Shown here piece by piece: positions 43,703 to 51,897 of a DNA stretch of 64,000 bases (its first letter is position 1; every line of letters starts with the position of its first letter). The stretch comes from Komagataeibacter sp. FNDCF1 (GTDB taxonomy: Bacteria > Pseudomonadota > Alphaproteobacteria > Acetobacterales > Acetobacteraceae), in NCBI RefSeq assembly GCF_021295335.1, contig NZ_JAIWOT010000001.1, positions 2,464,501 through 2,528,500 of the forward strand. Direction: 5' to 3'. Below the pieces are notes generated by a model, which was not told the origin of the DNA, searched no databases, and saw nothing but the letters and a program-made list of their open reading frames with translations. The position numbers were made by a program, and so were the translations under genes.

Positions 43703-44458
43703 TCAGCGTTCGGTAACGCGTTTCGGTATCCTGGCGCGGTTGTTAAGCCACATCACACCCAGCATGTCCCGGATGCCGACAATGGCCCGGTTCAGATTGG
43801 TGTATTTGGAAGAACCATGCAGCCGGTTGCGATGGTGAACCGACACGCAGACCAGCGGTACACCCCGCCGGCCCATAAGGGAGGGCAGGTAGCGGTGCAG
43901 GCCTTCAAACTGGGGCAGGCCCAGAAAGTCCTCGCGCCGGAACGCCTTGAGCGATGCCCCCGTATCCGGGCAGCCATCATTGAGCAGGCGACTGCGCAGC
44001 CGGTTCGCAAAACGTGAGGCAAGCCTGCGCGACAGGGTATCCTGCCGCCTGGTCCGTACGCCCACGACAAGCGGGGCCCGTCCTGCCGTTGTGCGGCACG
44101 TATCCAGCATGGACATGAAATCGGCAGGATCATCCTGTCCGTCCCCGTCCAGCAGGATCACCCATTCCCCACGCGCGGCTTCAATACCGGTACGCAGGCC
44201 CGCAGATTTTCCACAGGCCCTGTCATGGGTCAGTATCCGCAGTGCGGGCAGGATACCGTCGCGTCTTACAGCATCAAGCGCTGCGGGAGTCGTGTCCGTG
44301 CTGCCGTCATCGACAAAGATGACTTCCGCCCTGGGCAATTGCGCCAGCACGGCCGCGATTTCCTGGCAGAGGGGGCGGATATTCTCCCCCTCGTCCAGTA
44401 CGGTGGCAATAATGGATACGACGGGGCGGTCTTCCGCCCCGTCCGGCATCCGGTGCAT
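43703..44458 (-). CDS. DPM/ArnC-like family 2 glycosyltransferase
   Basis: A 251 aa GT-A enzyme without C-terminal membrane helices: SIIATVLDEGENIRPLCQE, VIFVDDGSTDTTPAALD, VILLDGDGQDDPADF with the DxD site, and GASLKAFRREDFL. It should make a polyprenyl-phosphate sugar for the ArnT-like protein that follows 12 bp later. A TTG at 44479 abuts the atpF stop; the ATG at 44458 fits the family start better. Placed directly behind the F0 operon and probably read through from it. Confidence 0.86.
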   Translation of the reverse strand: MHRMPDGAEDRPVVSIIATVLDEGENIRPLCQEIAAVLAQLPRAEVIFVDDGSTDTTPAALDAVRRDGILPALRILTHDRACGKSAGLRTGIEAARGEWVILLDGDGQDDPADFMSMLDTCRTTAGRAPLVVGVRTRRQDTLSRRLASRFANRLRSRLLNDGCPDTGASLKAFRREDFLGLPQFEGLHRYLPSLMGRRGVPLVCVSVHHRNRLHGSSKYTNLNRAIVGIRDMLGVMWLNNRARIPKRVTER

Positions 44459-44479
44459 TGCGTCTTTCAGCAATGCCAA

Positions 44480-44974
44480 TCAGGCAGCGCGCTGGGAAAG
44501 GGCGGCCGGCAGGTCACTGATCGACCTGTCAACGATCTTGCCATCCGCATCGGCCTGCAGGCTGGCGGCAAGCGTCTCACGCGTGGCCTGGATGGCGATG
44601 TCAACCGCCGTCTCACGCACTTCACGCAGTGCGGAACGCTCCGCGGCAGCGATACGGTCCTTTGCCATCTGTTCACGGCGGGTGGCCGTATCCTCGGCAT
44701 CCTTGCTGGCCTGGGCCGCGATGTTGGCGGCTTCACGCAGGGAATGCTCGACCAGTTCCTTGGCTTCGGCCAGTGCCGCTTCGCGGTCGCGCGTCGCATC
44801 TTCAAGCATCTGCTCGGCCTCGCGGCGCAGGCGGGCTGCTTCATCAAGCTCGGCACGGATGCGCTCCGCCCGTCCGTCCAGCGCGCTCACCAGGGGTTTC
44901 CATAGTGAACGGCCGAACAGGACAAAGAACAGGACAAAGGCAACAGCCGACCAGAAACGGGGATCATGAAACAT
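44480..44974 (-). CDS. atpF: F0F1 ATP synthase subunit b
   Basis: Peripheral stalk subunit (164 aa). One N-terminal membrane helix (FWSAVAFVLFFVLFGRSLW) is followed by a long charged coiled coil (ERIRAELDEAARLRREAEQ and onward) with the high Ala/Glu/Arg content of subunit b. It lies 30 bp after the b' gene and pairs with it as a heterodimer in alphaproteobacterial and photosynthetic-type ATP synthases. Confidence 0.93.
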   Translation of the reverse strand: MFHDPRFWSAVAFVLFFVLFGRSLWKPLVSALDGRAERIRAELDEAARLRREAEQMLEDATRDREAALAEAKELVEHSLREAANIAAQASKDAEDTATRREQMAKDRIAAAERSALREVRETAVDIAIQATRETLAASLQADADGKIVDRSISDLPAALSQRAA

Positions 44975-45004
44975 GATTATGACCTGTCTGTCTTGGGCAA
45001 CCGG

Positions 45005-45619
45005 TCAGAGACCACGGGCCGCCGCGGCAGAACCGACCTTTGCCGTCACGAAATCGGCCGGGGCGGCGATGCCGGATAACTGATGGATCAGCGTTTCCGC
45101 CGTTGTTGTGGAAATCTCACGCACGGAGGACAGGGCCTGCCCACGCGCCTGTTCGATGCGGGTCTCGGCTTCCCGGATTTCCGCAGCCAGGCGCGCATTC
45201 ATTTCCTCGGTCTGCCGGGCAGCGGCAAGACGCGCCTCCTCGACAACCTTGTCCACGTTGGCCTGCGCTTCGGCCAGTGCCTTGCGGCGGGCCTCATGCA
45301 GTTCGGCCACGGCTTCATCAGCACGGGTCTTGGCCTTGTGGGCGATACCAAGATCCGTCTCGATCGTCTGGCGACGCAGCGAGAGAACCTTTTCTACCTT
45401 CGGCAGGGCCGAACGGCTCAGCAGAAGATAGAGTACCAGAAAGATGCCAGCGCCCCATACCACCTGACCGATGACATAGGGATTGCCGAAATCAAGCTGT
45501 GGCATGCCTTCGGCGCGCGCGCCAGGGGCAACCATGGCCATCAGCGGCAGAGCCAGCGCGGACGGAGCCAGGATGGACCCCGCCCTTCGGATGTTGTCAT
45601 ACATCACGGCGCGCGCCAT
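45005..45619 (-). CDS. atpF': F0F1 ATP synthase subunit b'
   Basis: Second stalk subunit (204 aa). It has a signal-like N-terminal hydrophobic extension (APSALALPLMAMVAPGARAEG), then the anchor helix VVWGAGIFLVLYLLLSRSAL and a coiled coil beginning PKVEKVLSLRRQTIETDLG. The extension before the anchor is typical of b' in Acetobacteraceae and relatives. It sits 16 bp after atpE. Confidence 0.92.
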   Translation of the reverse strand: MARAVMYDNIRRAGSILAPSALALPLMAMVAPGARAEGMPQLDFGNPYVIGQVVWGAGIFLVLYLLLSRSALPKVEKVLSLRRQTIETDLGIAHKAKTRADEAVAELHEARRKALAEAQANVDKVVEEARLAAARQTEEMNARLAAEIREAETRIEQARGQALSSVREISTTTAETLIHQLSGIAAPADFVTAKVGSAAAARGL

Positions 45620-45635
45620 GTTCGCCTCCTGTTTA

Positions 45636-45860
45636 TCAGACGAACAGGATCAGGAACGCGATCAGCAGCGCATACAGGGCAACGGCTTCCGTCAGGGCGA
45701 AGCCCAGCATGCCAAGACCGAACACGTGCGGACGGGCGGACGGGTTGCGCGCGATGCTGCTGACCAGCGTGGAGAAGATGTTACCCAGGCCAATGCCAAC
45801 GCCAGCGAGGGCGATAACGGCGATACCGGCACCAATTTCACGGGCTGCTGCGATATCCAT
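45636..45860 (-). CDS. atpE: F0F1 ATP synthase subunit c
   Basis: Rotor-ring proteolipid (74 aa) with two helices: [20 protein letters not shown], the polar loop [11 protein letters not shown], and [20 protein letters not shown]. The proton-binding carboxylate is Glu58. The Na-binding pattern is not present, so the ring should be proton-driven. It lies 61 bp after atpB. Confidence 0.97.
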   Translation of the reverse strand: MDIAAAREIGAGIAVIALAGVGIGLGNIFSTLVSSIARNPSARPHVFGLGMLGFALTEAVALYALLIAFLILFV

Positions 45861-45921
45861 GTCTTGTTTTCCTTGTTTCAGACGTTCTGGATTGAAATAG
45901 ATGGAAGCGGGGTTGGGGCCC

Positions 45922-46671
45922 TTAGTGGGCCACCGCCTCCCTCAGATAGATGCAGGTAAGGATGGCAAACACATAGGCCTGCAATGCACCGACCAGCAAT
46001 TCGAGTGCCATCAGCGCGATATTGATGACCACGGGACCAACGGCGATGATGTCACCGAAGAAGCCCAGACCGGCCAGCATGATCGTGAAGGCGGCAAACA
46101 TGTCGAACATCACGTGACCGGCGACCATGTTGGCAAACAGACGGATCGACAGGCTCACGGGACGGGAAAGGAAGGAAAGGATCTCGATCGGGATCAGCAG
46201 CGGGGCCAGGGCCTTTGGGGCGCCGGCGGGCATGAAGTGGGCGAAGAACTTCGCCCCCTGCACCTTGAGCGACACGATGATCGAGAGGCAGAACACCATC
46301 AGCGCCAGCGCCAGGGTCACGGCGATATGGCTGGTGAAGGCGAAGGAGAAAGGCAGCAGGCCGAGATAGTTGCCGGCCAGGATGAAGAAGAACAGCGTGA
46401 ACACGAAGGGGAAGAAGGCGCGGCCTTCAACGCCGATCGTATCGACCGCCATGTTGTAGATGAAGTCGTAGCACATTTCCGCCGCCGACTGCAGCCGGCC
46501 CGGTACCACCGCCGCGGGCCGCATGCCCACGTACAGGAACGCCAGGACCACAATGGCGGCGACAATCATCATCATGGGGGACTGGCTGAACCGCAGGGAT
46601 TCGCCTAGTGCACCCAGAACTGGATGGAGCTCGAACTGACCGAGCGCGTCGATGGATGATCCGGCCGCCAA
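45922..46671 (-). CDS. atpB: F0F1 ATP synthase subunit a
   Basis: Membrane stator (249 aa) that forms the proton half-channels. The essential arginine is Arg177 in [16 protein letters not shown]. The C-terminal helix region [21 protein letters not shown], with the conserved Gln, is present. Five to six helices are visible. It is preceded by atpI with 12 bp between them. Confidence 0.96.
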   Translation of the reverse strand: MAAGSSIDALGQFELHPVLGALGESLRFSQSPMMMIVAAIVVLAFLYVGMRPAAVVPGRLQSAAEMCYDFIYNMAVDTIGVEGRAFFPFVFTLFFFILAGNYLGLLPFSFAFTSHIAVTLALALMVFCLSIIVSLKVQGAKFFAHFMPAGAPKALAPLLIPIEILSFLSRPVSLSIRLFANMVAGHVMFDMFAAFTIMLAGLGFFGDIIAVGPVVINIALMALELLVGALQAYVFAILTCIYLREAVAH

Positions 46672-46683
46672 CTTCGTTCTTCC

Positions 46684-47037
46684 CTATATCCGTCCAGAGT
46701 CGCCATCCGGCCCGTCTGCCCCAGTGTTTATGGCATCGGGCCTGACGAGACGCCAGACATTAAGCACACCTGCCACCCCCCCAAGAAGCGAAAAGACAAT
46801 AAGGAACCAGGGCTTCGTGTGCAGCCAGTGGTCAAGCCCCCAGCCGATCCCGACCCCGACCACAAGCGCCGAGACAAGTTCCGTTCCCGACCTGATCACC
46901 AGGCCCAGATCGGACATCGTTCCACCGGTTTCCCGTTCCGCCGCCCTGCGCGGCGCAATGCGCTCGCGGGCTGCTTCCAGTCGCCGGTCGAAGGACTCGC
47001 CGGAAGGGTCGTTATCCTTATCCAAATTCTCGCGCAT
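46684..47037 (-). CDS. atpI: AtpI-like F0F1 assembly protein
   Basis: A 117 aa protein with a charged N-terminal half and two helices (LVSALVVGVGIGWGLDHWL, FLIVFSLLGGVAGVLNVWRL) of the AtpI/AtpZ group. These assist c-ring assembly or carry Mg. It is the first gene of the leftward F0 operon atpI-B-E-F'-F. The F1 genes are not in this window, as is usual for alphaproteobacteria. Confidence 0.88.
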   Translation of the reverse strand: MRENLDKDNDPSGESFDRRLEAARERIAPRRAAERETGGTMSDLGLVIRSGTELVSALVVGVGIGWGLDHWLHTKPWFLIVFSLLGGVAGVLNVWRLVRPDAINTGADGPDGDSGRI

Positions 47038-47054
47038 CCCAAGGGTGCAGGCGG

Positions 47055-47083
47055 TAGCTACCGATGCTGCGGTAGCCTGTCAA
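47055..47083 (-). promoter_or_regulatory. candidate promoter of the F0 operon
   Basis: On the minus strand a perfect -35 TTGACA (47083-47078), a 17-bp spacer, and TAGCTA (47060-47055) as a poor -10. It lies 18 bp before the atpI ATG, which would give a very short leader. The -35 and the spacing are good but the -10 is weak. Confidence 0.4.
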
Positions 47084-47147
47084 GCAAGCGGTGGCAAACA
47101 AAGACGCAACCACCGCATCTTTTTTGCGCGTACTGCGTTTGTAATCC

Positions 47148-47912
47148 CTACTCGGCCGTTGAGCCGCCGGGGATCACGTCGTAGCCCGCGCTGCCGGGAA
47201 AGGCACCGGGCGGCGGTGCATCGGCAGGCTCCACATGGATTGCCTGGTTCACGTCCGGACCGATCTCACGCGCGTTGATGGCGGTGCCCCGCTCCCCCGT
47301 GACACCCGTGCCGATGGCGTGCAGCGGAGCCCCCGGCCTGAGCCAGCCAGCCAGGCGGGCGGCATTGGTCTCGCCCACATACACCACGCCGTGGTCGCGC
47401 ATGATCACGCCCTGCACCTTGCCCTGCATGTCATACAGCGGGGCAAGGATGGTGCCGTCCACCGGCACGTCCGGTCCGATGCTGGGGGAATCATAGGGTA
47501 TTGCGGCCCCTTCCACCCGTACGTCGGCAATCCGGCGCCCGCGCGGGCCGGTCACGGCATAGCCGCGCACGATGGGGCGGCCGGCACCCTTCAGGCCGTT
47601 TATGCTCACCTGCTCACCGGGGTGGACGATGGCGGGCAGGCTGTCACCCAGTTCGCGCGGACAGAAAACCTGCGTGCCGTCGGCCAGCAGCATGCCCGAC
47701 ACCTGTCCCGACGGGGTCAGGATGAACTGCACGAGCTGCCCCGTGGTCACGGGCAGCGGGGCCAGGTCGAACACGGGGGCGACCTGTGCGGTGGGCGCCG
47801 GAGCCGGGGCTGCCGCCCCCTTCGTGGCCGCATGGGCGCCGCCCGCCGCCAGGCTGCCAGCCACAAGCACGCCCGCAAGCAGGCGGCAGGAGGAACGTCG
47901 ATGAATGTCCAT
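47148..47912 (-). CDS. exported protein of unknown function
   Basis: A 254 aa protein with a clear signal peptide (RLLAGVLVAGSLAAGGAHA, cut before ATKG), a Pro/Ala linker, and a beta-rich body with Gly-containing turns (GQLVQFILTPSGQVSGMLLA, GEQVSINGLKGAGRPIVRGY, MQGKVQGVIMRDHGVVYVG). The repeated short strands suggest OB-like or small beta-barrel units. I cannot name a family. Upstream of the atpI promoter and downstream of purH on the same strand, with a strong hairpin in between. Confidence 0.7.
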   Translation of the reverse strand: MDIHRRSSCRLLAGVLVAGSLAAGGAHAATKGAAAPAPAPTAQVAPVFDLAPLPVTTGQLVQFILTPSGQVSGMLLADGTQVFCPRELGDSLPAIVHPGEQVSINGLKGAGRPIVRGYAVTGPRGRRIADVRVEGAAIPYDSPSIGPDVPVDGTILAPLYDMQGKVQGVIMRDHGVVYVGETNAARLAGWLRPGAPLHAIGTGVTGERGTAINAREIGPDVNQAIHVEPADAPPPGAFPGSAGYDVIPGGSTAE

Positions 47913-47953
47913 GCGGGTACCCGTCTTTATATCTGTCTTGGTCCGGCTGTGCC

Positions 47954-47988
47954 GCCGGGGATGGCCGCCATCTCATGCCATCCCCGGC
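47954..47988 (-). terminator. perfect 12-bp stem-loop after purH
   Basis: GCCGGGGATGGC and GCCATCCCCGGC are exact inverted repeats around an 11-nt loop, between the purH stop and the next gene on the same strand. No T-run follows, so it may work as an RNA 3'-end stabiliser or a factor-dependent terminator. Confidence 0.55.
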
Positions 47989-48014
47989 GTACAGGCAAGG
48001 GGCCAGTACTGGGA

Positions 48015-49595
48015 TCAGTGCCGGAAATGGCGCATACCTGTGAAGACCATGGCAATACCGGCCCTGTCGGCAGCGGCGATCACCTCGTCATCACGGATCG
48101 AGCCACCGGGCTGGATCACGGCGGTGGCACCGGCGGCGATGGCCGCCTCCAGCCCGTCGGCAAAGGGGAAGAACGCATCCGATGCCACCACGCTACCCTG
48201 TGTCAGCGGGTGATCAATGCCTGCGGCCTTTGCGGCATCGGCACTTTTGGTTGCGGCGATGCGCGCGGAGTCCACGCGGCTCATCTGCCCCGCGCCAATG
48301 CCCACCGTGCTCAGGTCCCTGGCATAGACGATGGCGTTGGACTTGACGTGCTTGGCCACGCGGAAGGCGAAGATCAGGTCCGCCATCTCGGCCGGGGTCG
48401 GCGCGCGCTTCGTCACCACTTTCAGCGCATCGGGAACAATGCGCCCGTTATCGCGCGTCTGGGCCAGGAAGCCACCGGCGACCGAACGCACCACAACCCC
48501 GCCCTGCGCGGGGTCGGGCAGGGCGCCGGTCAGCAGCAGGCGCAGGTTCTTCTTGCGCGCCAGGATCTGGCAGGCTTCTTCGGTCGCGTCGGGGGCCACG
48601 ATCACTTCGGTGAACAGGGTGGCGATGCGGGTGGCGGCTTCCGCCTCCAGCGTGCGGTTAAGGGCTACGATACCCCCAAAGGCGGAAACCGGGTCGCAGC
48701 GCAGCGCCCTGTCCCAGGCTTCGGCCTGTGTCGCGGCGGTGGCAACGCCACAGGGGTTGGCGTGCTTCACGATCACCACGGCGGGTTCATCGAATTCGGC
48801 CACGGCCTCGAACGCCGCATCCGTGTCGTTGATGTTGTTGTACGACAGCGCCTTGCCCTGCACCTGCCGTGCCGTGGCCACGCCGGGGCGGGTGGTGCCA
48901 TCGGTGTAGAAGGCAGCTTTCTGGTGCGGGTTCTCGCCATAACGCAGGCTCTCGCGCTTCTCGCCCGCCACGATCATGCGCTGGGGCAGGTCCTCGCCTT
49001 CCTGGCCTGCGAACCATTTTGCAATGGCGGCATCATAGGCGGCGGTGCGGGCATAGGCGGCGCCAGCCAGTTTCGTGCGCTGTTCCAGCGTGGTGCCACC
49101 GTTTTCCAGTGCGGTGATGATGTCCGCATACTGGGCCGGGTCAGTCACGATCGTCACATGGGCATGGTTCTTGGCGGCGGCGCGGATCAGGGCGGGGCCA
49201 CCGATGTCGATGTTCTCGATGCAGTCCTCCGGCCCCGCGCCCGATGCCACCGTGGCCTCGAACGGGTAGAGGTTGACGGCCACGAGGTCGATGGGTGCGA
49301 TCGCGTGTTCTTCCATCTGGCGCACGTGCGCGGGCAGGTCGCGCCGGCCCAGGATGCCGCCATGCACCTGCGGCACAAGCGTCTTGACGCGACCATCAAG
49401 GATTTCGGGGAACCCGGTATGTTCCGACACGTCGCGCACGGCGATACCGGCCTCACGCAGCGCGCGGGCGGACCCGCCTGTCGAGAGGATTTCCGCGCCG
49501 TGGGCGACAAGGGCACGGGCCAGGTCAAGCAGGCCCTTCTTGTCGGATACGGAAATCAGGGCACGCCGAACCGGCACGGTGGTGGGGGGGGTCAT
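48015..49595 (-). CDS. purH: bifunctional AICAR transformylase / IMP cyclohydrolase PurH
   Basis: Catalyses the last two steps of IMP synthesis (526 aa). The N-terminal MGS-like cyclohydrolase domain reads [51 protein letters not shown]. The transformylase carries [15 protein letters not shown], with its Lys-His pair, and [12 protein letters not shown]. The ATG at 49595 has AAGGT upstream; an in-frame start at 49616 would add seven residues. Complete and single-standing. Confidence 0.96.
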   Translation of the reverse strand: MTPPTTVPVRRALISVSDKKGLLDLARALVAHGAEILSTGGSARALREAGIAVRDVSEHTGFPEILDGRVKTLVPQVHGGILGRRDLPAHVRQMEEHAIAPIDLVAVNLYPFEATVASGAGPEDCIENIDIGGPALIRAAAKNHAHVTIVTDPAQYADIITALENGGTTLEQRTKLAGAAYARTAAYDAAIAKWFAGQEGEDLPQRMIVAGEKRESLRYGENPHQKAAFYTDGTTRPGVATARQVQGKALSYNNINDTDAAFEAVAEFDEPAVVIVKHANPCGVATAATQAEAWDRALRCDPVSAFGGIVALNRTLEAEAATRIATLFTEVIVAPDATEEACQILARKKNLRLLLTGALPDPAQGGVVVRSVAGGFLAQTRDNGRIVPDALKVVTKRAPTPAEMADLIFAFRVAKHVKSNAIVYARDLSTVGIGAGQMSRVDSARIAATKSADAAKAAGIDHPLTQGSVVASDAFFPFADGLEAAIAAGATAVIQPGGSIRDDEVIAAADRAGIAMVFTGMRHFRH

Positions 49596-49635
49596 CAGCG
49601 GTGACCTTTCACGCAAGCTGGAAATGAGCCAATGC

Positions 49636-49655
49636 GGGTTGGATTAGTCCAACCC
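49636..49655. other. 8-bp stem-loop between pabC and purH
   Basis: GGGTTGGA, TTAG loop, TCCAACCC: an exact inverted repeat about 40 bp before purH and about 55 bp after the pabC stop. On the minus strand it could end the pts-pab transcript, but no T-run follows. Confidence 0.45.
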
Positions 49656-49708
49656 CCCCGCGATGGGCAATAAGCGAAATGCCATGACTGGCCTGTCCGG
49701 GGCAGAAA

Positions 49709-50521
49709 TCAGCGATATGCGCATGCGCGGAGTGCCGCCAGCACGTCCGGCCTGCGGGGAACCGCGCGGCCATCAAGCGCCACCACTTCCCGCGCGCCAA
49801 GGCTGTTCAGGGTAAAAATGGCGCAGGCTTCACGCAGGGTGGCAACCTCGATGCGTCCGACCGCCAGCAGTCCCGCCTCCACCAGCACGCCACGCACCGT
49901 ACCGGGCAGCGCGCCATCATGGACCGGGGGCGTGACGGGCCGGCCGTCCAGGCAGGCGACCAGCGTGCTGGCACTGGTCTCAGCCACATGGCCCGCGTTA
50001 TTGAGCAATAGCGCGTCATCAGCTTCCTGTGCCGCAGCCTCCATCCGCGCCAGGATGGAGGGAAGGTAGTTCAGGCTCTTGATGCGTGAGAGCACACTCC
50101 CTTCATCACGCCGGTGCGTGGCGGTCACCAGCCGCACCGGGGTGGACGGGGGCGTGGCGGGCGTGGCGGTGATGAGGCAGGTGGGTACGGCATCAACGGG
50201 CGGCAGCAGGCCGCGCGGGCCGGTGCCCCGGGTCAGCGTCAGCCGCAGGGACCCCGACACCAGCGCGCAGGCAGCCAGCAGAGCCTGCACGCCGGCCGCA
50301 ACAGTGGCCCTGTCGGGCGGGGGCATGTGCAGTACGGCGGCCCCATGGGCCAGCCGGTCCATATGCCGCGCGAAATGACAGGCCCGCCCCCCGGCAACCC
50401 GCATGGTCTCGAACACGCCATCCCCCAGCAGGAAGCCACGGTCCGCCGGGTCTATGCGCGCCTGTGCGGCGGACAGCAGCCGGCCGTCGAGCCATACGGG
50501 CAGCGGGGCGGACGGGGTCAT
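49709..50521 (-). CDS. pabC: aminodeoxychorismate lyase (class IV aminotransferase fold)
   Basis: PLP enzyme (270 aa) that splits aminodeoxychorismate to 4-aminobenzoate and pyruvate for folate synthesis. The PLP-binding lysine is in SRIKSLNYLPSILARMEA, and the family LNNAGHVAETSASTLVACLDG and FETMRVAGGRACHFARHM are present. D-amino-acid or branched-chain aminotransferase is possible by fold, but the 4-bp overlap with pabB decides for PabC. Confidence 0.9.
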   Translation of the reverse strand: MTPSAPLPVWLDGRLLSAAQARIDPADRGFLLGDGVFETMRVAGGRACHFARHMDRLAHGAAVLHMPPPDRATVAAGVQALLAACALVSGSLRLTLTRGTGPRGLLPPVDAVPTCLITATPATPPSTPVRLVTATHRRDEGSVLSRIKSLNYLPSILARMEAAAQEADDALLLNNAGHVAETSASTLVACLDGRPVTPPVHDGALPGTVRGVLVEAGLLAVGRIEVATLREACAIFTLNSLGAREVVALDGRAVPRRPDVLAALRACAYR

Positions 50522-51897
50522 GGATGGTCCCCGGGGGGCGGACCGCCAAAAATCGACAGCAGGGCCGCGATTTTCAGCTGCATCTCGCGGTATTCGCGCA
50601 TGGGGTCGGAATCATGGGTAATGCCGCCGCCCGCCGCCGCCGTGATGTGGTCCGCCGTCATGACCAGCGTGCGGATGATGACGGAACTGTCCATCGCGCC
50701 ATCATGGCCGATACGGACCACCGTGCCGCAATAGGCCCCGCGCGGGGAGGCTTCCAGTTCATCGATGATCTGCATGGCGCGGTGCTTGGGCGCCCCCGTG
50801 ACCGAACCCGGTGGCAGGGTGGCGGCCAGCAGGTCGAACGCATCACATTCCGGACGCAGCCGCCCCGTCACTTCCGATACCAGATGAAGGACATGCGTGA
50901 AGCGTTCCACCCCGAACAGCTCACTCACCCCCATGCTGCCCAGCGCCGCGACACGGCCGATATCGTTGCGCATGAGATCGACGATCATCAGATTTTCCGC
51001 CCGTTCCTTGGCATCGTGCCGCAGGCGGTCAGCCAGCCGGTCATCTTCCGCCGCGTCATGGCCGCGCGGGGCGGTGCCCTTTATGGGCCGGGTGCGGACA
51101 GTGCCATCGGGCGCAAGCGAGAGAAAACGCTCGGGCGAGGCACTGAGCAGCGCAAAGCCATCCGCCCCTGCCAGGAATGCCCCGAAGGGCGCTGGCGAAT
51201 CCGCGCGCAGCGCCCGGTACACATCTGCCGCCCCCAACCCGTCGGGCCGGTGTGCCCGCATGCGCCCGGTCACGTTGACCTGAAAGACTTCTCCCGCCGC
51301 GATCCGTGCCACCACCCGCGCCACTGTGGCCCGATAGGCCGCGCCACCTTGATCCGGGACAAAGGATAGACGCGGCAGCACCCGTGGTGGCCCGGCCGGG
51401 CCAATGGCCGCCCATTGTGCCGCCAGCGCCGCGATACGGTCCGGGGCCATTGGCTGCGTGGCGGCAAGCCATGCCTGCCCGGTCATGCGGTCCAGCACGA
51501 AGGCATGGTCATAAATTCCGAAAGCCGCCTCCGGCTCCCCCGGGTCACCGGCCGCATGGCGGCTGGTGATCCCTTCCACCCGCATGCCCACGCGATAGCC
51601 AATGAACCCGATCGCGCCACCGGCAAACGGTACGGCAGCGGGACAGACCCGTGCAGGCAGGTGCTGGCGCAGCAGTTCGGGCAGCGGCTGCGCCACGGGC
51701 ATGCCATCGCACCGGCAGGCACCCTCATGCTGCACGATCACATGCACCGGGTCACGGCATATGATGATCCACCGGGCACGCGGGCCGACCTCACCCCCGC
51801 TGTCAAGGCAGGCCAGCCACGGCAGGTGCCCCCACGCGGCCATGATCCCGTCCGCGTCGCGCCAGGGCAGGCTGACCAGCGTGCCGCCGTCAGCCAT
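50518..51897 (-). CDS. pabB: aminodeoxychorismate synthase component I
   Basis: Converts chorismate and ammonia to aminodeoxychorismate (459 aa). The chorismate-binding domain shows FQVNVTGRM, LLSASPERFLSL, TRPIKGTAPRG, ENLMIVDLMRNDIGRVA, and PPGSVTGAPKHRAMQIIDEL, with the PIKGT lysine diagnostic for PabB/TrpE chemistry. No glutaminase (PabA) is fused. The ATG at 51897 overlaps the ptsI stop by 8 bp, so the gene is translationally coupled to the PTS operon. Confidence 0.93.
   Translation of the reverse strand: MADGGTLVSLPWRDADGIMAAWGHLPWLACLDSGGEVGPRARWIIICRDPVHVIVQHEGACRCDGMPVAQPLPELLRQHLPARVCPAAVPFAGGAIGFIGYRVGMRVEGITSRHAAGDPGEPEAAFGIYDHAFVLDRMTGQAWLAATQPMAPDRIAALAAQWAAIGPAGPPRVLPRLSFVPDQGGAAYRATVARVVARIAAGEVFQVNVTGRMRAHRPDGLGAADVYRALRADSPAPFGAFLAGADGFALLSASPERFLSLAPDGTVRTRPIKGTAPRGHDAAEDDRLADRLRHDAKERAENLMIVDLMRNDIGRVAALGSMGVSELFGVERFTHVLHLVSEVTGRLRPECDAFDLLAATLPPGSVTGAPKHRAMQIIDELEASPRGAYCGTVVRIGHDGAMDSSVIIRTLVMTADHITAAAGGGITHDSDPMREYREMQLKIAALLSIFGGPPPGDHP

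Noticed and set aside
47235-49604. A 789-codon plus-strand frame opposite purH
   Set aside because: Shadow of purH and its neighbour; composition typical of antisense GC-rich frames.
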